Shown piece after piece: positions 27,715 to 36,261 of a DNA stretch of 64,000 nucleotides. The position numbers were made by a program, and so were the translations under genes. Positions within the stretch are counted from its first letter, which is position 1. Each line of letters begins with the position of its first letter. The notes under the pieces were generated by a model. It did not search any database. It was given only the letters and a program-made list of their open reading frames with translations, and had not been told where the DNA came from. The stretch is from Desertivirga arenae. Its GTDB lineage: Bacteria > Bacteroidota > Bacteroidia > Sphingobacteriales > Sphingobacteriaceae. The stretch is from positions 248,001 to 312,000 of the forward strand of contig NZ_JAFEWE010000005.1 in the NCBI RefSeq assembly GCF_017355785.1, read 5' to 3'.

Positions 27715-29247
27715 TCAGTCTGCGGCTACCGCTCCCTTGTTTTTACTATATCTGGTTTTATCCTTGTCAAGTACCTTTGCTTCAGGATAATTTTTATAAA
27801 ATTCTGCCTGGGCCAGTTCTGGATTATTTCTATTCTGAAATACTTTCAGCAATGGATCCCGGTTATCTGTCATCCATTTCTCAATATCCTTACGGTAGGT
27901 TTCCAGCTGCGCTTTATAAGCAGGATCTATGGCCAGATTAGTTACGTTGGAAAGATCTTTTCTCAAATCGTATAGCTCTTCAACCGCTCTGTAGCGATAC
28001 GAACGTACCCTGGCCGCAATTTCAGGATTAGTCGCTGCCGCGGCTTCCATTGCTTTTTGCGTTAAACCCTCATTGTTATTACTGTAGATGCGCTCACCAT
28101 CAGCCCAGGCGTTATAGATGTATAAATAGTGACCGTCTTGAACAGCACGCATCGGAGTGGGGCCTCCCCCCTGCTTGTAGTCAATCTGAGTGTAAACCTT
28201 ATCCCTTCCGGCTTGAGCATTACCCTTAAGCAATGGAAGGAAAGACTTACCATCCCCTTTTCCTGCCAGAGGAATATTTAACGCATCAAGAATGGTTGGA
28301 AGATAGTCTACGGTAGAAACAAAATCCTTATCATTTACAGAACCTCCTTTAACTACACCTGGCCAACGAACTAAAAATGGAGTACGGTTACTTGCATTGT
28401 AAGCATTTGCCTTTGCGAAAGGAATAGCTATTCCATTATCAGACAAGAAGATTACCAATGTATTTTCCGCAAAGCCAGATTCCTCTAATGCCTGCATTAC
28501 TTTACCGAAAGTATCATCAAGCCTACGGGTTGAGTTGAAATAATAACTCAGTTCTTCCCTAACTCCGGGAAGGTCAGAAACAAAACCAGGAACAGCAATT
28601 TCATTTGCAGCGTAAATCCTGGAAGGCTTTTCCTCTCCGTCTTTCAAAGGAATGGAAGGATTATAATAAGGACGATGAGGATCATGAGAATTCACCATAA
28701 AATAGAACGGCTTATTGTCATTCTTCCTTTCAGTAAGGAAAGCCTTAACATGTTCGTAGTATTTGGAAGGACTACGGCCATTGCCCAGGTCGCCCTGATC
28801 CGCTTCGTAATCCCAATGGAAACTCGCTTTAGGGGTAGAATGCCCCACCTTACCCAAAACGCCTACTTTGTATCCATAAGTTCGCAGTACTTCAGTTATT
28901 AACTGAGCCTTACTTTCATCCTTCATCTTATAGAACCCATTTACCCCGCTGTTATGCTCATACAAGCCGGTCATAATTATTCCACGGCTGGGTGCACAAA
29001 TTGCAGAGTTAACAAAAGCGTGGTCGATACGGAGTGACTGACCCGCGAAGCGATCAATGTTAGGGGAAATATCTTTTACCGGCGATCCGTAAACACCTAA
29101 GGTGTTACGATCAAGATCATCAGCGGTGAATAGAAGGACATTAAGCTTCCTGGCACTACCTGTTTGGGCTGAGGTTTTGGTGATTGGAATTAAGCATATA
29201 ACAGATAACGCTGCAACTACGAGGTATTTCGGAGTAATAGTTTTCAT
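27715..29247 (-). CDS. type I sulfatase, sulfamidase-like (S4)
   Basis: A 510-residue exported enzyme (signal peptide 1-28, TSAQ). LLFTADDLD carries the metal Asps, the formylglycine motif is Cys84-A-P-S-R88, VLGKVGHST gives the Lys/His region, NSHDPHRPYY a substrate-side His, and FLSDNG the metal pair. The end motif is EELYDLRKDLSNVTNLA. It is first after a 195-bp gap in the operon that holds a palindromic repeat element. The C-terminal 30 residues are Lys-rich, possibly surface-exposed. Specificity cannot be read by eye. Confidence 0.88.
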   Translation of the reverse strand: MKTITPKYLVVAALSVICLIPITKTSAQTGSARKLNVLLFTADDLDRNTLGVYGSPVKDISPNIDRFAGQSLRIDHAFVNSAICAPSRGIIMTGLYEHNSGVNGFYKMKDESKAQLITEVLRTYGYKVGVLGKVGHSTPKASFHWDYEADQGDLGNGRSPSKYYEHVKAFLTERKNDNKPFYFMVNSHDPHRPYYNPSIPLKDGEEKPSRIYAANEIAVPGFVSDLPGVREELSYYFNSTRRLDDTFGKVMQALEESGFAENTLVIFLSDNGIAIPFAKANAYNASNRTPFLVRWPGVVKGGSVNDKDFVSTVDYLPTILDALNIPLAGKGDGKSFLPLLKGNAQAGRDKVYTQIDYKQGGGPTPMRAVQDGHYLYIYNAWADGERIYSNNNEGLTQKAMEAAAATNPEIAARVRSYRYRAVEELYDLRKDLSNVTNLAIDPAYKAQLETYRKDIEKWMTDNRDPLLKVFQNRNNPELAQAEFYKNYPEAKVLDKDKTRYSKNKGAVAAD

Positions 29248-29311
29248 GATTAAGTATTTGTAAATTAGTCAGAAAGGAATTACAACACTCTCTTCCTGGG
29301 CATCAAAGCGA

Positions 29312-29390
29312 TTGTCATCAACGTAAGGAGAGATCAGGAGGACCTTACTTTGCAAGCCTCCTGTCATTCCTCCAACCGTCGGGATGACAA
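29312..29390. repeat. REP-like palindromic intergenic element, copy 1
   Basis: Outer arms TTGTCATC (29312..29319) and GATGACAA (29383..29390), then ACG/CGT, then AGGAGAGATCAGGAGG against CCTCCTGTCATTCCTCC, form a long imperfect hairpin. It shares TGTCATC, AGGAGAGATC, ATTCCTCC and CGTCGG blocks with the copy at 36171..36239, in the opposite orientation and with a different loop. It lies inside the sulfatase operon between S5 and S4. Confidence 0.7.
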
Positions 29391-29442
29391 CTGAATTTAG
29401 GAATATTAAAAAGAGCCTTTCAAGATGGTAAAGACGAAATTC

Positions 29443-31785
29443 TCAATGCCCGCTCGAAGAACTCAAATGTTCTGTTTTATACTCGATCATAATGTTGTTA
29501 AGTTTTCCTGTAAAAGTAAAAGGCACCTGATATCTGTCTGAAACAGGAGAATTTCTGTCAGCTCCAACATCAATACCATCTTTATAAACTGCAATCCGGC
29601 CTTCATAGGCCTGAATCTCACGTTCAGCTACTTTCTGATCATTTATATATAATGCTTCGGTTCCTGCAACTGCATTTCGGTTCTTTGAACCCTTAGCTGC
29701 TGTGTAATTAAACTCGAACCTTAGCTTTGATTTTCCAACAGGTACAGGAACCTTCGATTCCAGGTGTTTTACAACGCTACCGCTATTATGAGCTACAATA
29801 AACTTCCCATCTTTCAGGAAGAGACTTAATCCGTCAAATTCAGATCCCGACGCAAACAGAACACCCTGATCCTCTTTTGATCGAAGCTCAACATCTGCAG
29901 TGATACTAAAAGGTTCGCTCTGAAACTGCGGACCGCTATATGTGAGCATCTGGTCAACTCCCGGGTACAGCACCACTTTATTTTTTAAGCCAAAAGGACT
30001 ACGGGCGCGGCCGCCGGCACTATGACCATCAGCATAATCGTTTAACGGGAAAACATTATACCTGACAGCCTCTCTATCAAAGACGGCCTGCAATTCCTTA
30101 ACCTTCCCCGGATATTTTGCAGCCAGATCTAAACGTTCATTAAAGTCATCATTCAGGTTGTACAATTCCCATACGTCTTTTGCGAAATCGTCGCCCGGTT
30201 TATGAAAAACCGAAGCCTTCCAGCCATCTTTTACGATAGCCCGCTTTCCAAAAAGCTCGTAATACTGAATTGTATGGCGGTTAGGGGCTTTTGCATCTTT
30301 AAATGCGTAAACCAGGCTTGTACCTTCCACAGGCTTTTGCTCATGCCCCTTTATCACCTTTGGTATCTGTGCTCCGGTAAGTTCGTATATGGTAGGGGCT
30401 ATATCAATAACATGGCCGTATTGATTACGGATACCTCCTTTTTCAAGATCTCCTTTAGGGTAATAAACAATGAGCGGCTGATGGGTTCCTCCTTCACTGT
30501 TTGGATCTGCCTTCCAGAGGCGGAATGGCGTATTGGTAGCCTGAGTCCAGCCCATAGGCGCATCTTCAAAGGAATGCTCCGTACCAATCTTATCTATATT
30601 TCTATAAAGTTCAGAAACTTGTTTGTCTTCATCTAAACTACTGATATAACCATTTAAGCTACCGTTTGGAGAACTATGACTTGAACCATTATCTCCAATA
30701 CTAACCAGAATTATAGTGTTATCAGCCTGACCAATCTCCTTAATGTGATTAATTATGCGACCGAACTCATAATCAGCGTGAGTCATGAAGCCGGCGTATA
30801 CTTCCATAAATCGGGCGTATACCTTTCTCTGTTCGGGTGTCAGGCTGTCCCATGCCTTCACGGAAGGATCTCGGTCTGGCAAAACGGCATTTTTAGGAAT
30901 TACGCCAAGCTTTTTCTGGCGTTCGAATACTTCCTTACGGTACCAGTCCCAACCTTTGTCAAACTTGCCTTTATACAGATCACTCCATTTCTTGTCTACC
31001 TGATGAGGTGAATGAATGGCACCGGTGGCAAAATAAAGAAAGAAGGGCTTTTCCGGTTCAATCGATTTTTGGTTGCTTATGTAGCTAATTGCTTTGTCAG
31101 CAAGTAGAGTTGTAAGGTGCTTCTTGTTCGGCTCAATGTCAATCACTTTTGTATCTTCATACAAATTCGGGTGGTATTGGTCTGTGTGCCCTAACTGAAA
31201 CCCATAAAAATGATCAAAGCCGCGCCCTACAGCCCAGCGGTCAAAAGGGCCGTTTGCTGTTATTTCATGCAGGGGAGCTACATGATATTTACCTACTGCG
31301 AATGAATTATAATTATTCTCGTGCAATACTTCTGCAATAGTTGCTTTATCAGCAGGCATAATAGCATCATACCCAGGAAAACCGGTAGAGCTATAGTTCA
31401 GTATGCCCATATGAACCGAGTGGTGATTCCTGCCCGTAAGTAATGCAGCTCTTGTTGGCGAACAAACTCCCGTTGAATGAAAATTCGTAAAACGAAGTCC
31501 GTTGTTTGCCAGACTATCCAGTACGGGTGTTTGCATCAAGCCTCCGAAAGAGCTTGAAGTTCCATAACCAGCATCGTCGATAAGAAAGACGACAACATTC
31601 GGAGCCCCGGCAGGAGCTTTTCTCTTTTCAGGATGGTATTCCTCTGATTCACTTATCTTTCTTCCGATCTTCCCCTTGAAGCTTTTATCAGAAGTGAATT
31701 CCTGACTGTTCTGACCACTTGCTGTGTTCAGGACCGAAGCCATCAGAAGCGCCGCACATCCCGATTTGAAAGGTAGCTTATTCAT
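29443..31785 (-). CDS. large arylsulfatase with C-terminal beta-sandwich domain (S5)
   Basis: A 780-residue protein with a signal peptide (1-24, ASGQ). The sulfatase core (about 60-560) has FLIDDAG metal Asps, formylglycine motif Cys108-S-P-T-R112, GKYHVAP, HSPHQV and SIGDNGSS. The last about 190 residues (from ALY-type strands near LYPGVDQML) form a beta-rich domain like a lectin/laminin-G-type sandwich. This is the arylsulfatase A-like (AtsA) long form. It is a close paralogue of the 47 kb enzyme (same motifs, same Ser-Pro-Thr-Arg, same C-terminal extension). It is flanked by S6 (34 bases) and a repeat element downstream. Confidence 0.9.
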   Translation of the reverse strand: MNKLPFKSGCAALLMASVLNTASGQNSQEFTSDKSFKGKIGRKISESEEYHPEKRKAPAGAPNVVVFLIDDAGYGTSSSFGGLMQTPVLDSLANNGLRFTNFHSTGVCSPTRAALLTGRNHHSVHMGILNYSSTGFPGYDAIMPADKATIAEVLHENNYNSFAVGKYHVAPLHEITANGPFDRWAVGRGFDHFYGFQLGHTDQYHPNLYEDTKVIDIEPNKKHLTTLLADKAISYISNQKSIEPEKPFFLYFATGAIHSPHQVDKKWSDLYKGKFDKGWDWYRKEVFERQKKLGVIPKNAVLPDRDPSVKAWDSLTPEQRKVYARFMEVYAGFMTHADYEFGRIINHIKEIGQADNTIILVSIGDNGSSHSSPNGSLNGYISSLDEDKQVSELYRNIDKIGTEHSFEDAPMGWTQATNTPFRLWKADPNSEGGTHQPLIVYYPKGDLEKGGIRNQYGHVIDIAPTIYELTGAQIPKVIKGHEQKPVEGTSLVYAFKDAKAPNRHTIQYYELFGKRAIVKDGWKASVFHKPGDDFAKDVWELYNLNDDFNERLDLAAKYPGKVKELQAVFDREAVRYNVFPLNDYADGHSAGGRARSPFGLKNKVVLYPGVDQMLTYSGPQFQSEPFSITADVELRSKEDQGVLFASGSEFDGLSLFLKDGKFIVAHNSGSVVKHLESKVPVPVGKSKLRFEFNYTAAKGSKNRNAVAGTEALYINDQKVAEREIQAYEGRIAVYKDGIDVGADRNSPVSDRYQVPFTFTGKLNNIMIEYKTEHLSSSSGH

Positions 31786-31819
31786 AAGTTTTAGTATTTA
31801 ATAAAGAGATTGCAGGAAT

Positions 31820-33223
31820 TTAATCCTGCAAAGAACCTCCCTTTTGTTTCGGCGCATTTGGTGCATTTACTTTAGGAAGGGATTTTGCTAACTCAGCTTT
31901 TATGGAAGTATACTTAGGGTCCTTTGCCAAATTTTTCCATTCCTGTTTGTCATTTTCATGATCATATAGTTCCTCAGAGCCATCTTCGTACTTTATATAG
32001 CGGTATCGTTCTGTTCTTACAGAATGATTCCCTAAGCCATGAGTAGTTAGCGAGGGGTTGTTCCATTCGGTGTCTGGATTTTTTAGAAGAGGTACTATGC
32101 TGTTAGCCTCGATCCCTTTCTTTTGAGGAAGTTTTGCCAGCTCGATCAACGTGGGGTAAAGGTCCATCAGATTCACCGGCCTGTTTGAAACAGAGCCAGC
32201 TTTGGTTACACCAGGAGCAATAACGAAAAAAGGCACGCGGGTTGCTTCTTCCCAAAGTGCGAATTTGCGCCAGTGTTCTTTCTCTCCCAAATGCCAGCCG
32301 TGGTCGCCAAATAATACAACGATAGTGTTCTTGCCGTATTTGCTTTTATTTAATCCATCAAGTAACCGGCCGATTTGGCCATCGGTAAAGGTGATGCTGG
32401 CCAGATAGCCCTGGATAGCTTTTTTCCATTGGTTATTTTCTGTAATAAATTTGTGGTCGCCCTGAGGCTTGGCAATTTTCACTCCTGCTGCAGGAACATC
32501 ATTCAAGTCGTTCTCTATCACTTCCGGAAGTTGGATCTTGTCTAAAGGATACAGATCGAAGTATTTCTGAGGAACGTACCAGGGAAGGTGCGGACGTGTA
32601 AAGCCCACGGCCAAAAAGAATGGCTTCGAGCGGTCTTTGTTAAGGAAGTTCAAAGCGTGATCTACGTTTTTGTAATCACCCATATCCTCATCTTTCGCAT
32701 CTACCGGACTCCAGTCGAAGTGCGCTTTCCCGTATACCGGGCTTTGTGCTGGTTTCGGAGAAGGAACTACTTTATGATAGACCGGCCAGGAGGCAAGGTC
32801 ATTATAGGCATCATGGTAAATTTTCCCGATACCTTCAACATCGTAACCGTTAGCAGTAAAGTATTGTGGGATAGTCACCGCTTTTGATAGTACTGGTCTC
32901 CATGGCTGATCGTTGTGATAAACTCCTGAAGTAGCAGGACGAACACCGGTCATTATACTAGCCCTCGAAGGATTACATGCCGGTGCAGAGCAATAAGCGT
33001 GAGTAAAGATTTCTCCTTGTTTAGCAAGCTTATCCAGATTTGGAGTAATGACACCGGGATATCCCCCAAAAGGGCCAATCCAGTCGTTCATATCATCTAC
33101 CGCGATAAATAAAACGTTTGGTCGTTCTGCGTTTTTTTGTGCGCTTACTTTTAAGGTTGATACACTCAACAGCAATGCTGCTGACAGGTAAAGCGCCTTT
33201 TTGTTGAAACTTGATATGTTCAT
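31820..33223 (-). CDS. iduronate-2-sulfatase-like sulfatase (S6)
   Basis: A 467-residue exported enzyme, signal peptide 1-29. AVDDMNDW is the metal site form typical of iduronate-2-sulfatase relatives, the formylglycine motif is Cys83-N-P-S-R87, GKIYHD replaces GKWHLG, GFTRPHLPW carries a substrate-side His, and LFGDHGWHLGE has the Asp-His metal pair of this subgroup. The end motif is EELYDHENDKQEWKNLA. Related enzymes remove 2-O-sulfates from uronic acids, but other sulfated sugars are known substrates. In the operon 48 bases after S7. Confidence 0.88.
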   Translation of the reverse strand: MNISSFNKKALYLSAALLLSVSTLKVSAQKNAERPNVLFIAVDDMNDWIGPFGGYPGVITPNLDKLAKQGEIFTHAYCSAPACNPSRASIMTGVRPATSGVYHNDQPWRPVLSKAVTIPQYFTANGYDVEGIGKIYHDAYNDLASWPVYHKVVPSPKPAQSPVYGKAHFDWSPVDAKDEDMGDYKNVDHALNFLNKDRSKPFFLAVGFTRPHLPWYVPQKYFDLYPLDKIQLPEVIENDLNDVPAAGVKIAKPQGDHKFITENNQWKKAIQGYLASITFTDGQIGRLLDGLNKSKYGKNTIVVLFGDHGWHLGEKEHWRKFALWEEATRVPFFVIAPGVTKAGSVSNRPVNLMDLYPTLIELAKLPQKKGIEANSIVPLLKNPDTEWNNPSLTTHGLGNHSVRTERYRYIKYEDGSEELYDHENDKQEWKNLAKDPKYTSIKAELAKSLPKVNAPNAPKQKGGSLQD

Positions 33224-33271
33224 TTTATGATTGTCTTTGTTTTTCTTCGGATTGTACTCCTTTGTCCCCCT

Positions 33272-34657
33272 CTACTCTCCCCCATCATCCGCACCCCGTT
33301 GCGATTCGTATCCTGGTCTAACCCTTTTTGGCTGCCCCGGATCTGAAGGTTTCCATGCCGGTAGTTTTGCAAACTCGGCCGCGAAAGTCTTACGGATAGC
33401 TTCAGCTTCTGGAGTACCTCTTCCTTCAGGAATTGGATTTTGCTCTTCGTAATCATTCACCAGATCAAAGAAACGTCCGTCATGATAGAGCTTATAGCGA
33501 TGGTCCCTGAAGAACCTTGCAGCATTTTTGCTTGGCTGATTGTTTTGTAATGGATTGTAATGTGAGAACACCCATTGACGAGGAGTTCCTTTTTCGCCCC
33601 TGATTTGAGGCAAAATGCTATGCCCATCTGTATTCCAGTCAGCAGGTACTTTCTTTTGAATAGCATCGGCAATGGTTGGAAGGATATCAGTAAAATCAAC
33701 AAGGTCATCTGTTACATGGTCTTTATAACGACCTGTCCCCCAATTCACGATCAAAGGAACATGGTGTCCGCGGTCAACTGTTAAACCCTTGCCACCAGGC
33801 ACTTTGCTTCCATCCTTCATAGGGGTAACTACAGGTCTTCCTGTCCCATTATCCCCTGTAAAAATGATAATGGTATTTTCATAGATGCCTAGTTCCTTCA
33901 ATTTTGCAACGATCTTACCTACGTTTTTATCGCTGTAGGTAACCATATCCCTAAAATTAAGGGTATCGTTTTTATGCCTTAACTCTACACTTTCCTTCCA
34001 TCTTTTACTGTCAGGAGTTGGAAGGAACGGAGCATGTACCAAAGCCATCGGATAATAGGCAAGGAACTTCTTGTCTTTGTTCCTGGTGATAAAATCAAGA
34101 ATGTAGTTCACAAAAATATCGGGCCCAAAATCCTCATCTGTAGTTTTTACAATATTGGCGTCCCGTTCTATCAATGGTTTAGCGTAGCGCTCTCCTTTGT
34201 TCTTGCCATAAGTTAGCTGCCATAAACAATATTGGTCAAATCCAAATAAACCAGGCAGTTTGTTATTGGCCCCCAATTGCCACTTACCGGCAATGGCAGT
34301 ATTATACCCAGCCTCCTTAGCTAAATGAGCAAAAGTTTTCTGATAGGGATCAAGATAACCGAACTCTACATAGTTCTTGTAATTATATTTTCCGGTCATT
34401 ATCTGTACTCGTGTTGGAGTACATAAAGGCTGGGAAAAGCCGTAGTTGAACTTCAGGCCTTCATTAGCTAGTTTATCAAGATTTGGTGTTGGATATGTGC
34501 CACCATAGGTTCCCAAACATTCTTTTCCCATGTCATCAGCCAGAATCAAAATGATATTCGGCGTACGGTTTGAAATCTTCTTTGTTTGAGCATCTAATCT
34601 TGCCCAGATCCCGGTGGCTACTGCAGCCAGCAGAATAATTCTAAATCTTCTAATCAT
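33272..34657 (-). CDS. type I sulfatase with GKWQLG site (S7)
   Basis: A 461-residue exported protein (signal peptide 1-23). LILADDMG, formylglycine motif Cys79-T-P-T-R83, VHAPFLPTP and FTGDNGTGRP supply the active-site framework. The usual GKWHLG reads GKWQLG, so Gln stands where the catalytic-pocket His is expected. The neighbouring S8 shows the same change, so it may be a subgroup trait. The C-terminus (YKLYHDGRFFDLVNDYEEQ) is shorter than in the others. It starts 15 bases after S8. Confidence 0.86.
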   Translation of the reverse strand: MIRRFRIILLAAVATGIWARLDAQTKKISNRTPNIILILADDMGKECLGTYGGTYPTPNLDKLANEGLKFNYGFSQPLCTPTRVQIMTGKYNYKNYVEFGYLDPYQKTFAHLAKEAGYNTAIAGKWQLGANNKLPGLFGFDQYCLWQLTYGKNKGERYAKPLIERDANIVKTTDEDFGPDIFVNYILDFITRNKDKKFLAYYPMALVHAPFLPTPDSKRWKESVELRHKNDTLNFRDMVTYSDKNVGKIVAKLKELGIYENTIIIFTGDNGTGRPVVTPMKDGSKVPGGKGLTVDRGHHVPLIVNWGTGRYKDHVTDDLVDFTDILPTIADAIQKKVPADWNTDGHSILPQIRGEKGTPRQWVFSHYNPLQNNQPSKNAARFFRDHRYKLYHDGRFFDLVNDYEEQNPIPEGRGTPEAEAIRKTFAAEFAKLPAWKPSDPGQPKRVRPGYESQRGADDGGE

Positions 34658-34672
34658 CTAAGTTTCCAGGAA

Positions 34673-36121
34673 TTATGGTTTATACAATGGGTTGGGTTGC
34701 GTTGGAACCGGGGCTTTAACGTCTTTTTTCCATTGCTGGAGCTTATCATAAAGCTCTTTCTTCTTTTCGGGAAGTTTTACGGCTAGGTCGTTCGTTTCGC
34801 CGATATCTTCCTTAATGTTGTATAATTCTACCCGGTGATCCTCGTAAAATTCGAGAAGCTTGTAATCTCCTGAGCGGATAGCGCTAACAGGTCTGGTTCT
34901 AAAGATATCTTTATGACGCTTGTCGGCATTGTAGCCTTCCAGGTAGGCTGGAAAATGCCAGAAAATAGCATCACGCTTTACTGCTGGTTGTCCTAACAGA
35001 ACAGGCAGAAATGTTTTGCCGTCCAGCTGAGTATTAAGCGGCTGACTAACATTAGCGATCTGTAGTAACGTTGGATAAAAGTCTACTCCGATAACGGGCG
35101 AATCTGTTCTGGTACCCGGCTTAACTTTTCCGGGCCATCTTACAAAAAGAGGTACTCTAACACCTCCCTCATAAAGCATTCCTTTCGATCCCCGTAACGG
35201 CGGCTGGGCAGTAGCTCCTCCATATCCCCCATTGTCTGAGTAAAAAACTACAATCGTGTTTTCTTCAAGATTTAACTTTTTCAATTCATTTAATACTCTG
35301 CCTACACCTTCGTCCGCGCTCTCTAGCATGGCTGCATAAGTTGGGTTGTTATGATATTCATCTCCCTTTTTTGCTTTAAATTTTGATACCTTTTCTGGCT
35401 TACCTTGTATAGGAGTGTGAACAGCGAAATAAGACAGGTACAAGAAGAAAGGTTTTTCCTTATTCTCTGTGATGAATTTCAAAGCTTCATCAGTTAAACG
35501 ATCGGTTAAATACTCCCCTTCCTTACCCTCTGTGATACCCTCGTGAGGAGCTTTTTCTTTATTTCCTTTCCCCGTGTAGGGATAGAAATAAGAAGGAGTG
35601 CCGGGAGAACCTGCTATTACGTGATCAAATCCCTGAGCATGAGCGTCTGCTCCTTGCTTTTTTCCTCCAAGTTGCCATTTTCCAATCAGCGATGTTTGGT
35701 ATCCGGCGTTTTTAAGTTCTTCGGCAATAGTGGTAAATGCAGGGTTGAGAACCGGATTGCTTTTTACAGGAATTAGTTTTCTTTTAGTAGAATCACCTCG
35801 TTCAGACGTACCAACAGTAAATACCCCATGTCTGGGAGTATATTTACCAGTCATTAAAGAGGCCCGGCTTGGTGCGCAGTTCGGGCCAACTGAATAAGCC
35901 TGTGTAAAAACAAGACTCTGCTTCGCAAGGGCATCTATTTGAGGAGTTTCATAATATTTGCTCCCGGAAGCAACGTCTGTCCAGCCGAGATCATCCATGT
36001 ATATGAATACGATATTTGGCTTTTTATCCTGGGCTTCCAGCGATTGTGAATAAAAAATTGCAGCTGTAACCATAGCGGTTATAGCTGCAATTTTTTTTGT
36101 TTTTTGATATAATGAGTTCAT
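34673..36121 (-). CDS. GalNAc-6-sulfatase-like sulfatase (S8)
   Basis: A 482-residue exported enzyme, signal peptide 1-31 (SLEAQ). FIYMDDLGWTD metal site, formylglycine motif Cys82-A-P-S-R86, GKWQLGG (Gln for His), FAVHTPIQG, FYSDNGGYGG and the RGSKGMLYEGGVRVPLFVRW segment (in pieces) place it near N-acetylgalactosamine-6-sulfatase/arylsulfatase A relatives. It is the first sulfatase after susD, across a 140-bp gap that holds a REP-like hairpin. That gap may set a step in expression between the surface transporter and the enzymes. Confidence 0.88.
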   Translation of the reverse strand: MNSLYQKTKKIAAITAMVTAAIFYSQSLEAQDKKPNIVFIYMDDLGWTDVASGSKYYETPQIDALAKQSLVFTQAYSVGPNCAPSRASLMTGKYTPRHGVFTVGTSERGDSTKRKLIPVKSNPVLNPAFTTIAEELKNAGYQTSLIGKWQLGGKKQGADAHAQGFDHVIAGSPGTPSYFYPYTGKGNKEKAPHEGITEGKEGEYLTDRLTDEALKFITENKEKPFFLYLSYFAVHTPIQGKPEKVSKFKAKKGDEYHNNPTYAAMLESADEGVGRVLNELKKLNLEENTIVVFYSDNGGYGGATAQPPLRGSKGMLYEGGVRVPLFVRWPGKVKPGTRTDSPVIGVDFYPTLLQIANVSQPLNTQLDGKTFLPVLLGQPAVKRDAIFWHFPAYLEGYNADKRHKDIFRTRPVSAIRSGDYKLLEFYEDHRVELYNIKEDIGETNDLAVKLPEKKKELYDKLQQWKKDVKAPVPTQPNPLYKP

Positions 36122-36170
36122 ATCTGCATTTAATTTAAGTTATTCCCTGTAGCACTATCATTTGATTTTA

Positions 36171-36239
36171 TCATTCCGACGATAGGAGGAATCCTGGTAC
36201 GCCAGGTACACTTTAGGATCTCTCCTGCCGTCGGATGAC
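36171..36239. repeat. REP-like palindromic intergenic element, copy 2
   Basis: Arms TCATTCCGACG (36171..36181) and CGTCGGATGA (36229..36238), then GGAG/CTCC and ATCCT/AGGAT, with a perfect inner hairpin CCTGG-TACG-CCAGG (36193..36206). It belongs to the same family as 29312..29390 (common blocks TGTCATC, AGGAGAGATC, ATTCCTCC, CGTCGG). It lies in the susD-S8 gap. Similar TCATTCCGACG...AGGAGGAAT palindromes are, as far as I recall, widespread between genes in this group of bacteria. Confidence 0.75.
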
Positions 36240-36261
36240 AAGACAACTTAGAACCTGCGTT

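Noticed and set aside
33220-33456. A 78-codon minus-strand open frame at the S6/S7 junction
   Set aside because: It overlaps the C-terminus of S7 in another frame, is rich in Arg/Lys/Ser, and has no domain. It is a shadow.
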